A stretch of DNA of 64,000 nucleotides, from assembly GCA_013350335.1 (NCBI GenBank), contig CM023538.1:54046769-54110768 (forward strand), given 5' to 3'. Made by a program: the position numbers and the translations under genes. Below the pieces are notes generated by a model. The model did no database searches. It saw only the letters and a list, made by a program, of their open reading frames with translations, and was not told where the DNA came from. The stretch's first letter is position 1, and every line of letters starts with the position of its first letter. This document shows positions 46,691 through 57,800 of the stretch, in pieces. This stretch comes from Chimonanthus salicifolius. Lineage: Eukaryota; Streptophyta; Magnoliopsida; Laurales; Calycanthaceae.

Positions 46691-47534
46691 ATTGTGATTG
46701 AATTGGTTAAAAACTTAAAATCGTATAATTGCAATGCTGTAACTATAGAAAAAAGTACAAAACAATAGTTTTGACAAAAAAAAAAAAAAGAATTGTAATA
46801 GATCTTCACAACCAATTATATGATATCACCAATTACATGAATGATATCATGTAGTGGTTGGTCCGGGTCAAACTCTCTTCGAACCACTGGTCAGTAGTTC
46901 TAGTCACGTCTCACAACCCAATTTTCGTACGTGCATTTTCTCTCCAAATTGGGGTGGTTGAGACTTGAGAGGGTTAGGTCCATAGGAGACTAAGACAATA
47001 ATACTCAATATCGAGTATAATCTACTTAATTTGAGATAAAGCCCAAGCTCAACGAAAGCCTAACAAAATTAATTGAGACGAGCTTAAACCCAAGGCCATA
47101 ATTGAAGCCTACTCAAGTATTGGTTTGTCTTTTTTTGAACCATGTTTGGTCAGGCCTAAATAGGGCCCTGGAAAGAGAGAGGGAGAGGGAAAGAGAGACA
47201 TCGGTGTCTAAATAGGGTCCTGGAAAGAGAGAGAGAGGGAGAGGGAGAGAGATGTGAGTATCTTCGTAGGTTATAGGTTTTTTTTTGTGAAGACCAACGT
47301 ATTCTAGTATTCTACCTGAATTTTTTAAATGCACACACCAGATACAAAATTAAAGAGAGTGGTCACTTTTGTGTTGAAAAGGGTTTGATCCCAAGACCTC
47401 TTACAAACAAGGTAGGATTTGACCATCAAACTAATCCCTCAAGGTTGTGGTAGGTTATAGTTTGCCACTTGTATCTTGTATGTTTCTACGGTGAGTTTGG
47501 CCCAGGTTATAGATATATATCTATATAATATTAT
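46691..47534. other. Intergenic DNA with GA-rich tandem pair
   Basis: At 47155-47250 two units of TAAATAGGGYCCTGGAAAGA are each followed by a GA-rich run. At 47380-47445, TTTGATCCCAAGACCTC looks like the box B side of a minus-oriented SINE. No gene. Confidence 0.5.
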
Positions 47535-48117
47535 TTTAACGACCCGTCCTGCTAGCACAATGTTGTCTGCTTTGGGCATACACACGGACTCACACGGCTT
47601 TGCTTTGGTGAGCCAACTCACTGTTCTTCCCAAAATGCCTTGTGCTAGAAGGAGGAAGGCCACTACTTATATATTAGGGAACTTCCAATGCCACTAGGAA
47701 TGTGGGACTTTTTGGTGCAGGGTATTACAATCTACCCCCCTTAAAGCCAAAGCCGTCCCCGGCTCTGCACACACAACTACCAAGCCTACACCCTCAGGCA
47801 GAGAGTTGAACCATGCTCTGATACCATTTGTAACGACCCTACCCAACTTCCCAGTGTGATATTGTCTGCTTTGGGCCCACCATGCCCTCACGGTTTTGCT
47901 TTGGGCCCTGGCCTACATAACCAAGCCCAAAAGGCCTCATACATGGGAGAGGGGGGCTTCCCTCATATTAACACCCAACCCACCCACCTCACTACCGATG
48001 TGGGACTTTCTTTTGAGGTGGATGGGGGTATTACAATCTACCCTCTTTAAAACCACGGCTCTGTCACATCACAGAGGTAGAGGGCCCACACAGTCTGAGT
48101 GTTGAACCCTGCTTTGA
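47535..48117 (-). mobile_element. TRIM with extra internal unit (LTR-int-LTR-int)
   Basis: LTRs at 47535-47729 and 47829-48035 (195 and 207 bp) run, on the minus strand, TGTAATACCC..GGGTCGTTACA. Next to the right LTR is TGGTATCAGAGCA (47826-47814), a Met-tRNA primer site. Next to the left LTR is the polypurine tract AAGGGGGGTAGAT (47742-47730). A second internal segment, 48036-48117 (polypurine, then CACGGCTCTGTCACATCACA and GTTGAACCCTGCTTTGAGAC), follows the right LTR but no third LTR does. The element is therefore a truncated tandem. Confidence 0.85.
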
Positions 48118-48349
48118 GACTTGATTGTTTGATTCAAATAATTTGAGAAATTTGAGATTTATTAGTTGGTTTTATTTAATGGAATGAGATGTGAGTAATG
48201 AGATTAAATGTGATGTCGATGATAGATGTTATTTATTTTATATTATCGATGACATTATGATTTATGCAATGTATAAATTGGGCTTGAAGGATTTGATGGC
48301 TTCATTATTTCATTCACAATTTTTTTAAAAAAAAATATATACTTATTTT

Positions 48350-48472
48350 TCCCCAGCCACAAATCTGTGATGTGAAGCCAGTTAGATGTGTGACGCGTTG
48401 GGTGACGCCCGTTCAGTCTGCATTTAAGTGGGCCACGACCAGTTTAGGCTGTAGAAAGGGGCGGGGCGTTAC
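48350..48472. mobile_element. Orphan LTR end
   Basis: GGTGACGCCCGTTCAGTC..GGGGCGGGGCGTTACA looks like the terminal part of a long LTR of the TGTAACACCCC type (compare the 3' end of LTR-A), with no matching start found. It abuts a SINE at 48480. Confidence 0.4.
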
Positions 48473-48479
48473 AGTAGAA

Positions 48480-48630
48480 CATTCAACAAATCTTTGAGAC
48501 ATGTGCAAGCCTTCCTATCTAACACACTGAGTAACTCTATGAAGGGTAGTCCTTTGAAGTGGAGTGGAAATTGAACACAGAACTTCTGCTTCTTGAGGCC
48601 TGTTCCTAACCATCACTCTAACCCTTTTGA
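48480..48630 (-). mobile_element. SINE, minus orientation
   Basis: Family of 23199-23424: AATCTTTGAGACATGTGCAA, CCTTCCTATCTAACACAC, AGTGGAGTGGAAATTGAACA (box B complement) and TTCCTAACCATCACTCTAAC (box A complement). Confidence 0.7.
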
Positions 48631-49495
48631 CTTTCATTTATCCATCTATGTTTAATGTAACAATTATATATAACTTTTGTTATATTACTATAAAAACCAC
48701 TGCATTTATTAATATAATGCAATTTCCTCCCTCAAAACAAAATTATGTTATTGAAATTTAAAATTTAATCCATAATGATTTGAGACTCATTTATTTAAAT
48801 ATGTTAATTAACGCAATAAGTTATATGAAGTCCACTTATTAATAAAAATGCTCCTATTGCAGTGGATAAAGTATATTAAAATTTATTTGTTTTATTTAAT
48901 TCATTAAAGTTTTAATAGGTTTGAATGTTAATTTGCTTCAGCCACTTGCATCACCAACTTAAAAAAAAATTCAATTCAACTTAAAAGAATTGAAAGAATT
49001 GGAGTGATGGAAATCCACTTAAAAAAAATCAGAGTATCTCAATTCCTACTCCATCTCAAATGATCATTTCCTTTAGAGATATCTAGTGTATATAGGTAAA
49101 AAGACTTTAACATGCCTAAAAAATAGTCGAATGATCTAAGAGGCTTAGACACCTTAATCATTAAAAGAAAAGAAAAAATTTCATTTCCAATTTAGATAAA
49201 GAAAAACCTTGAACACATCAAAATCTGTCCAAGTTAAATGCTTCAATTTATTATCAAATCCTAAAATCTGTCAAAGTTAAATGCTTCAATTTATTTTGAA
49301 ATCCTAATTTGAGGGCTATTGTTGCCCTTAGTCTTACCCATCTTTGACTCTTAATCAAATATAAATATTATTATGAGAACTATGTCCAAACTTTGCAATG
49401 AAACCTGTCGGGATAAAATCCTAGTCAATGATAATAAAATATGTTTAACACCTCCATCCATTCTTCTCTTACATATTTTTGATAGATCTACTCAT
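48631..49495. other. 5' flank of the lectin/PAN gene
   Basis: AT-rich. A ~43-bp duplication at 49220-49300 repeats AAATCTGTCMAAGTTAAATG then CTTCAATTTATT. No gene on either strand. Confidence 0.5.
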
Positions 49496-49504
49496 TTTTA
49501 TATA
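49496..49504 (+). promoter_or_regulatory. Possible TATA box of the lectin/PAN gene
   Basis: TTTTATATA lies only about 35 bases upstream of the first ATG (49535), which is short for a leader. A second candidate, AAATATAAATATT, lies near 49359. Either is possible. Confidence 0.4.
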
Positions 49505-49534
49505 ATCCTCTCAATCTTTCACTCTCCTCCCGCT

Positions 49535-50996
49535 ATGAAGATGCCTGCAACTTTCTCTACCCTCTCCTCCTTTCTTTTTCTCGCCCTAACAACAGCAGCA
49601 TCCATTCCTCATGAAATCCTAAGGTTTCTCAGCCACCCCAGACCCGTCCAACCCGTCTTTCCAACCCTTACTCACCGATCCAACAGGCACTTTCTCACTC
49701 GGCTTCCTACGAGTCGACTCATCCCGACTCGGCCTCTCCATCCTCCACGTGCCCTCTTCAGACCCCGTCTGGCGGGCCCCACTATGCAACTCGGCTCGCT
49801 GGGCCCGGTCCACTCGCATCTCCTTCCATGGCAGCCTGGCCCTGTCCGATCCAAACACGGGGGTATTTTGGTCAACAGAAACTAACGGCGGCAACTTTCT
49901 TCGTCTCCTCAACACATCCAACCTCCAAGTCGTAAACTCCGTCGGTGACGTTGCCGTTAAAGTCCTATGGCAGAGCTTCGATTTTCCCTCAGATACCCTT
50001 GTCCAGAACCAAAATTTCACTTCTGTCATGACTCTGCGGTCTTCTAATGGACTCTACTCCATGAGTCTGATGCACGATTCTCTCGGTCTATTCGAGGACT
50101 TCAACGGAAATTCTAATCTGCTTCAGATTTATTGGAAGCACACAGCAATGGAGGCAAAAGCGCAGATAGTGGACGGACTCGGACCGATTTACGCACGAGT
50201 CGAATCGGACGGGTTCCTGGGCATGTACCAGACGGAATCGGCCCCTGTCGACGTTATGGCCTTCGCCACCTTCAACCGGAGGGTCTCCCGCCTCAGGCGG
50301 CTCAGGATCGATCCCGACGGCAACCTCCGGGGTCACTTCTGGAACTTCACCAACTGGGCCACTGAATTCGAGGCGATTGGCGACTCATGCGAATTGCCAA
50401 GCGCGTGCGGGCCGTACGGCCTGTGCCGGGCAGGAAAAGGGTGCTCGTGTCTGGATGAACGGACCCGATTCTCGACTCCCGGCAGCTGTTCTCGATCCGG
50501 AACGGCCGATTTGTGCTCCCAACCAGGAACAGGTTACTGGGTCATGGAGCCAACTGGGGTCGACTTGCCGTACAAGGAGCTGATGGGGTTTGGGAAGATG
50601 GGGTCTTTGGAAGAGTGCAAGGCGTCTTGCATGGGGAACTGCAGCTGCTGGGGAGCGGTTTTCAGCAACGTATCGGGGTTCTGTTACCATGTCGCGTATC
50701 GCATACAGACGTTGGTTGCAGTTGGGGATTCGACAAAGGTGGGATTTTTCAAGGTGAGCAGCGTAAGGGAGGAGGAATTGGAGGTGGGTCTGAAAGTTGG
50801 GGCGATTTTGGGAGTTGTGGCGGTGGGGATTTTGGGAGGAGGGTTGTTGGGATTTGGGCTATGGTGGTGGAAGAGCAGAATGGGAAGGAAGGGGGGAGAC
50901 GGTTTTCGTGGGTGGATTGATGAAGTTGGTGATTCGCCTGGGCCGTACAGGCATTTGAAGGAGACTTCGAGATCGATAGAATTGTGTCCGAGGTGA
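49535..50996 (+). pseudogene. At5g03700-like G-lectin/PAN membrane protein, frameshifted
   Basis: Single-exon gene for a type I membrane protein resembling Arabidopsis At5g03700 (PAN domain-containing, about 480 residues, no kinase). The start at 49535 or 49541 gives a signal peptide (FSTLSSFLFLALTTAA) in one frame, ending HEIL at 49621. The mature protein continues in another frame from 49623 (GFSATPDPSNPSFQPLLTDP), whose upstream codon is TAA at 49620. Read across the shift it is about 486 residues, the expected family length. Order: B-lectin domain (about 45-170, with PTGTFSLGFLRVDSSRLGLS), S-locus-like region, EGF-like cysteine cluster (CELPSACGPYGLC.., from 285), PAN/Apple domain (about 325-407), transmembrane helix (about 417-445) and a short tail ending in TGA at 50996. 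Everything after the shift is open and well kept, so it is either very recently broken or a sequencing error. The ligand is unknown; B-lectin domains bind mannose in some relatives. Confidence 0.85.
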
Positions 50997-51165
50997 GAAT
51001 GTTGCAAATTAAAATATGTAATTTTTCATTTTTACCAACTAAACCCCGTTTTCGTACCAAATTTATCGGTAAATTTTGCATTGTGGAGATTGTAATATTG
51101 TATTATGTAATATACTACCCGGGGTAGTCTACCCCTTACCCCTAACTCATACAGGCTTAAATGAG

Positions 51166-52542
51166 GCCGCCCATTTAGAAAAACCTGCCCATTTAGACAC
51201 CAGGTTTTTCTGCTAGGAGAGACCAGTTTTCAGATTTTTGAGGGAAAATTACGGTTTTGCCCTCCCACGTTTTATCATTCGGACGATTTTTTAGTTCATT
51301 TTTCACTCCCTTCGAACGATTCACTGCACACTCGAATCGATCCCTTTTGCCCTTTCGCGTTTTATCCTTCGAACGATTTTTTCAATTACAGTCGAATCGT
51401 TCGAAGGATTTTTCAGTTCATTTTTCAATTCCTTCGAACGATTCCACTGTGCGCAGTGGAACAGTCGAATCGTTCGAAGGATTTTTTAGTTCATTTTTCA
51501 ATTCCTTCTAACGATTCTACTGTGCACAGTGGAATCATTCGAAGTATCATAAGATCCTTTGAATGAATCAATGCCTGCAGTTGAATCCTTTAAAAAAAAT
51601 TATACAGTAAAATGTCTTCTAAAATTTTAAAGTTATTTTTTAAGTACTGTGTATTTCCAAAATTTCTAAAATTAAATATCCAGACTAATTGCGATAATCT
51701 GATAAAAATACTTTAAGACTTCAAGGCCGTTTGACATTCCCAAATACTTAAACACAGTATTTTACAAATAAGGGTATCCCTCAGCTGTGTCAAAAATATA
51801 TTTAGGAATGCCAAACGACCTTAAAGTCTTAAAGTATTTTTATCATGCTATCGTAATTAGTCCAGATATTCAATTTGAAAATTTTTAAAAATACACAGTG
51901 CTTAAAAAATAACTTTTTAAATAATAAAATCTCCTTTAAATCTTTAAAGTTATTTTTTAAGCACTGTGTATTTTTAAAATTTTTTAAATTGAATATCTGG
52001 ACTAATTACGATAGCATGATAAAAATACTTTAAGACTTAAAGGTCGTTTGGCATTCCTAAATATATTTTTGACACAGCTGAGGGATACCCTTATTTGTAA
52101 AATACTGTGTTTTAAGCATTTGGGAATGTCAAACGACCTTAAAGTTTTAAAGTATTTTTATCAGATTATCGTAATTAGTCTAGATATTTAATTTTAGAAA
52201 TTTTGGAAATACACAGTGCTTAAAAAATAACTTTAAAATTTTAGAAGACATTTTACTATATAAATTTTTTTAAAGGATTGTACCGTAGCTGCAGGCATTG
52301 ATTCATTCGAAGGATCTTATGAAGGAACTGAAAAATCAACTGAAAAAATCGTTCGAAGGATAAAACGCGGGAGGGCAAAAGGGATCGATTCGAGTGTGAA
52401 GTGAATCCTTCGAAGGGAGTGAAAAATAAACTAAAAAATCGTCCGAATGATAAAATGCGGGAGGGTAAAACCGTAATTTTCCCTCAAAATCCGAAAACTG
52501 GTATCTCCTAGCAGAAAAACTTGGTGTCTAAATGGGAGGGCC
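51166..52542. mobile_element. 1.4-kb fold-back element with 9-bp duplication
   Basis: Almost the whole 1377 bp is one inverted repeat centred near 51930. It is flanked by the exact 9-bp duplication TTAAATGAG (51157-51165 and 52543-52551), the length typical of Mutator-like elements. Ends read GCCGCCCATTTAG and its near-complement AAATGGGAGGGCC. Matching arm landmarks are TTTTTCTGCTAGGAGA, AAAATTACGGTTTT, CATTCGGACGATTTTTTAG, TCGTTTGGCATTCC and GCACTGTGTATTT. The left arm is about 150 bp longer because a TTCGAACGATTC..GTGCACAGTGGAA segment is repeated. No transposase. Confidence 0.9.
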
Positions 52543-52551
52543 TTAAATGAG

Positions 52552-53381
52552 GCTTGAGAATTGAGAGACGGGGGAGACATGTAATTTTCTTTATTTTCTT
52601 TGTTTTTTTTTTAATTTTACATAAGAGAGTGCTTCTCTATACGTACATCGTTTAGGTTTTTTTATTTATTAGATTCTTATGTAATGACGGGACTCATGTT
52701 TACATTTTTTGAGGAATTTAGACTCTTGTTTTAGTGATACTGTTTGTTTGGTTGTGTTGATGCCTTAGTGGCTTTCCAACGAGTCTAACTTTATCAAATT
52801 CGAGTTCTATAATTCAAATTGTGGTTATTTTTGTTAAGGGGTGCAAAACGGTTCCAAAAAACAGAGTGATCGGGCCTCGATTGGACCTTCCTAGATTGAT
52901 CGGATCTTTCGATGAGACCCACCGAACGTCCAAAGGACCTCATCGGATCTTCATCTAATCGTCCGGTCATCTATTGGATCTTGACCAAATCATATTTTTA
53001 AAGCTCTTAGAATCTTATCATTGAAAAAAGAAAAATTAATTCCTATGACTTCTAAAAATATGGTTTGATCAATTCAATCATAGTGAGTTTTTATGAACAA
53101 TATATTAGAGAAAGACCATTCCAACGTGCCCAAGAACACCCCATTTGATGTATACTCGTCTCGAAACGCACGATAACATTATATGACTCAATGCGTAGGT
53201 CAACATTTATATTATATAAAGATATTTTATTAATCCTAGTTGTCTCTTTTATATAATATTGAAAAGACATTTTATTTCTGCCATTTTGTACTTTTTTATT
53301 TTAAATTTTGGTTTTACAAACATTTTTAGAAATTTTTCTTTTATTTCTTCCGATCTATCATAGATTTTTTTTTTCTTTAGG

Positions 53382-53383
<2 letters not shown>
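52552..53383. other. Intergenic DNA, no gene seen
   Basis: AT-rich. A block at 52860-52990 is richer in GATCGG/CCGATC-like words (ATTGATCGGATCTTTCGATG) but has no clear ends or coding. Confidence 0.5.

Positions 53384-53429
<46 letters not shown>
53384..53429. repeat. (TA)n microsatellite
   Basis: About 22 uninterrupted TA units. The short frames reading YIYIYI on both strands are artefacts of it. Confidence 0.98.
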
Positions 53430-53433
<4 letters not shown>

Positions 53434-53605
53434 TTTTTTTTGAATTTACGTGTGAAAAACTGCAGAATACCCAACGAAAAACTCTTATGGGTGAGATCAT
53501 TACCCATAAGACACACCAATGTTAAGCAATGAAGGTTCGAAACCCATAATCTCTCTTTTCCTAAATCGAGAGGCAGCCGGTTGAGGTATAACCATTTGGG
53601 TGTCT
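53430..53605 (-). mobile_element. SINE of the second family, minus orientation
   Basis: T-run, then TTGAATTTACGTGTGAAAAA, GAATACCCAACGAAAAACTC, GGGTGAGATCATTACCC, the box B complement GAAGGTTCGAAACCC and the box A complement CCGGTTGAGGTATAACCATT. It is the best-preserved copy of this family in the window. The TA microsatellite lies at its tail side. Confidence 0.8.
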
Positions 53606-54309
53606 TCATATATTTTTCAATTTAGGTCATATCCCAATAGGTGGGGATCTTAATGAATATTGAAAGGAAATTCAAAGTTGTAAATTAAAGACCTATGAGT
53701 GCCCAATAGATAGTCAATCCATCGAAAAAAAATTCAAATCAATTTGTAAATATCAATCCTACATTGATGTGATAAATTGTTCTAATACCCATTTGAACCT
53801 TCATCATATACAATAAAATGAACAATCTCATTATGAAAATGAGTTTATTACAAAGAATCAAAATAATATCTAGAAGGAGTTAATCCTATGTATCTAGTGA
53901 AAGAAAAATCCCGTGCACCCCGATGTATAACACGCAAATGTCACACCACTAAAAGAGGCAAAAAAATTTCAGTTTTGTATCTTTTCATTGTAGCATATGA
54001 AGACAAAGTGTCATTGGGACTCTAAGTTTTAGTTTAATGTATATTAGAATTTCTAGTAAATAGTATAAAAAAATATGTTACAAATGTCCAATAAATAATA
54101 TTTCTCGGACATGGCTGACCTTCCATATTTGTATTGTTCTGTATTTATCAGGTTTCCTGATTAAGGAGGTGTACCTATAAGAGAAAAAGCTTTTAACATT
54201 TATAGAATTAGGATTCAGTCCTTTGAATTATCGTTTTATGTATAACCTTTTATGATATCGTTATTTCTTACATTGGTAACAGAGTAGTATTCTTTTATGA
54301 TAAAAAATT
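53606..54309. other. Intergenic DNA, no gene seen
   Basis: AT-rich, no coding frame or defined repeat. Confidence 0.6.
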
Positions 54310-54317
54310 GTCCAAAC

Positions 54318-54875
54318 CTAAGGTTTAAATATCAGCCGATACATATCGTATCGGTCGATATATATCGGTTTTTTTAAACCGAGTAATATCGGCCGATACG
54401 ATAAGTATCGGCCGTACATACCGAATATCGGCCGATATAGCCGATATTAGGTCCGAAATATTGGTCACAATATCGGCCGATATTCATAAATATCGGCCGA
54501 TATTCATAAAAAAAAAAAAATATTTAAAACACCGATACGGTTTTTCGCGGTTTTTACACGGTTTTTCGCAGTTTTCCGCGGTTTTCCAGGGTTTACGGTT
54601 CTCAGGGGTATTCACGGTTTTTCACGGTTTTCCACGGTTTTCCACGGTTTTCCGCGGTTCAGGGTTTACGGTTCTCAGGGGTGTTCACGGTTTTTTACGG
54701 TTTTTTGCGGTTTTTTGCGGTTTTTTGCAGTTTTGTCACGGTTCATCACTGTTCATCACGGTTTTTTGCGGTTTTTTCACGGTTCCGATATCGGAGGAGA
54801 GAGAAAATGCCGATATCGGTATGAGAGATAAAATTATCGGCCGATATATCGGTCTAGCCGATTTTTTGACCCCTG
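54318..54875. mobile_element. hAT MITE of the 'TATCGGCC' family, with minisatellite
   Basis: A 558-bp element flanked by the exact 8-bp duplication GTCCAAAC (54310-54317 and 54876-54883), typical of hAT. The ends are inverted (CTAAGGTTTAAATATCAGCC and the right end GATTTTTTGACCCCTG, complement CAGGGGTC). Next to the ends lie many ATATCGGCCGATAT palindromes. The centre holds a CGGTTTT minisatellite. No transposase. Confidence 0.8.
54530..54785. repeat. CGGTTTTTCG minisatellite
   Basis: About 20 imperfect ~10-bp units (ACGGTTTTTC, GCGGTTTTTT, GCGGTTTTCC), with a longer repeat GGGTTTACGGTTCTCAGGGG occurring twice (near 54589 and 54662). GC-rich against the surrounding AT-rich DNA. Confidence 0.9.
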
Positions 54876-54897
54876 GTCCAAACATCATGTGAAAATA

Positions 54898-57800
54898 TGT
54901 CACGCCCCGAACCAGGAGGTGGGTTCAGAATGCGACTAATTTTTTTTTTTAAATCTTAACCCAATGAGTCACAAATTCCTTAACATACTACCAATGTGAG
55001 TCTAATACCTACGAGAGATATCCATGTCTTAACTATTCCTAAACATATTCAGCAAAATAATCCGAACAATTTTCATTTAAACACACGAAAGTAATATATT
55101 GAGCACACCAACACACAAATATATTACATAAAAACACCAAACTTACAGACATGAGTTTTTATGCCACATGAGGTATATTTATAATAAAGCATAAAAAAAT
55201 AACCAAAGGTACGCTTAGTTTCCACGTGCGGAAAACCATAGACAATTCCCAAGTTCCAACTCTTAACAAGGCACCATTGGTTCCTCCATTCCATCTTCCG
55301 GTTCATATCCTACATTGTAAAGGACATGAGCTAGTAGTCCAGTGAGGAGAGCTCACCATAAAATCCAACATACAATATTCGTGAAATAGATAACAATGCA
55401 TATTCCCTAAACGAAATGCAGTTAATCCACTTAACTCATTTTCATCATAACATCCAACATAATACATGAACCCATAATAATGCATGTTTCATGAATGCAA
55501 TGCGGTAAATCCACTTAACCCATTTTCACCATAGGATCACTTTTTAAAGTGTTTTATCAATTTTTACTGGGGTCAGCCCCCATTTACCAACTTGCAAGTG
55601 CATAAGGTCTCCGTAACCCGGTCTACTGGCCCATCCAACACCAATGGTTGATGGCGGTCGACCACGGCTTACTATCACGTCCAACCCAAGGGTTCGCAAA
55701 CAGTGTCCAGTCTAACATGACAAGGTCTCCATGACTCGGTATACTAGCCCATCCAATACCAGATGTTGATGGCAGTCGACCTCAGCTTACTAACACGTCC
55801 AACCCAACGGTTTACAAACGGTGTTCGGCTAATCTTAGCAATTATAGCCCAATGGCCAATATCAGATTTTCAAAGTTATTATCTTTCACAAATTTAACTT
55901 ATAATCAAAATTTTCACATGCAAATGTCGAATGCATGATTTCCAATGCCCTCTTTACATAGGGACTTATTCTGAGAGAATCACCAAACTTCAACCTTACC
56001 CTTCGGTGTATCAAATACCAATACAAGAAGTCAATGAAATAATCAATATCACACAAACATATAAAACTGGATTTAATAACACGAATGCCTTCACCCAGTT
56101 TTTACCCGACAATTCTCAGACACTCCATGGGTCCACAATGTGTTAGAGGCTATAAGTCATCGGCTCCCCAACACCAATTTATGCCTACGTTCTACACAGT
56201 TAGAACATTTACATCCCTTACATGTAAGCGGTGTCAGGTCTCGCATTTTAGACCTATATAGCCTTTTCCATCTTTAAGTGACCATGGGTCCCATTTGAGT
56301 CTGGTATTAGTGGGTTTAAATACCGCACAATACAATACTACTTCAGTTCGAGTCTCCTCACCTCTATTCGCAGAGATTATCATACAATCTGTAAGATAAA
56401 ATAATAATATAAATTTCAAGTCGATAAAGTATTTACGAACTACTTCTCATCCCCTATGCATTTTCCAAGAAAAACATGATAAATATAGTGAGTCTTCTAA
56501 TTCTTTCTATTCCATTAGATTAAGTCAGCAGTTAGTTGTCAGCCAACCAAAACATCACATCAAAATAAAAATATAAAGTACTCAGTGTCTGGTCTCGTAC
56601 TTTTTCCTAGCCAGGGAAAAGTATTGAGATAGAACCCAAAGGGTACAGTGTAAGAAATTAAATAAAAGTACTCAGTGCCCAAATCTTTTTACCACCGAGG
56701 GACCAAGTCCGTCTCAAATGGCCACCGAGCGGCGTTTCCGCTGCATTACAGGTGGAGATTTTTAGCCCAGAGAGTACAATGCAAGTAATATAAAAAGTAC
56801 TCAGTGCCCCACCTCAAGACCATCGGGTGATTAAATGCTTCTTCAGATGGTATCATCGAGCGACTAAGCGTCACTACTGATGAACCACCGGGTGACTAAG
56901 CGTCATCTCAAATGGTATCACCGAGCGACTAAGTGTCATAACTGATGAACTACCGGGTGACTAAGCGCCACCTCAAATGGTATCACCGAGCGACTAAGCG
57001 TCACTACGGATGATAGTGTGGCCCAGAGGTTATGATACTGAATTTAAACATAAAATACGTAAAAATAAACACACAATTGTTAAATGGGATTAATCTTTTC
57101 CCCTCTTTTAATTAAAGGCTGAAAAACAAGCTTTAAACTTAAAATAAAATGATTTTAAATGTATAATTTAAAATTTGGGAGAAAAGCCTACCCTCCCTTC
57201 ATTTTGAAAAATTTAATTTTAAAACCCAATACTAAACTATTGAAATTATTAAAATTAAAAATAATACTACTTTGGTACCTCACACGCGAAAATCCGTCGA
57301 TTTTTTACCAAGTTTCGAAAACCTGACGTTGATACGAGAACCTTTGGGGTTCGGCTGTTACTGCCGCTTCTGTTGTTTGCGGTTGCACCGATCGAAGAAA
57401 GAAATGAAAATGAAAGAAGAGAAAGGGACAGGGAAGAACTTGACTAGCGAAGGAAGGAACAGAAGAGAGAGAGGAGACTGAGGGTAAGAACTAGTTGCTG
57501 TCTCTCTTTCCTTTTTTTTTTATTCGCTGTTGCTAGACAAGAAGAGAAGGGCAAAGGCATTGGAACTGCGTGAGAGTTTTTTTTTTTCCCTCTTTACTTC
57601 CTCCACTTCTCTTTAAATAAAGACTACCTGTAGGCAGTTAACGGATGGATCCAACGCTGCCTACAGGCTACAGGTTGCTTGATTCTTATCTTCAACATAT
57701 ATTCTTATTATTTTATTATTATTTTCTTTTTAAAATTCATTTCATATCCTTTGTTAAATCTGAGTATTTCAAAGTCCCTCTAATTTAATCTAAATAGTTC

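Noticed and set aside
49619..51081. Antisense and alternate-frame open frames of 67-136 codons
   Set aside because: All are shadows of the GC-rich lectin/PAN coding sequence, which has domains and a membrane segment.
53249..53609. Frames with YIYIYI repeats
   Set aside because: Translation of the TA microsatellite.
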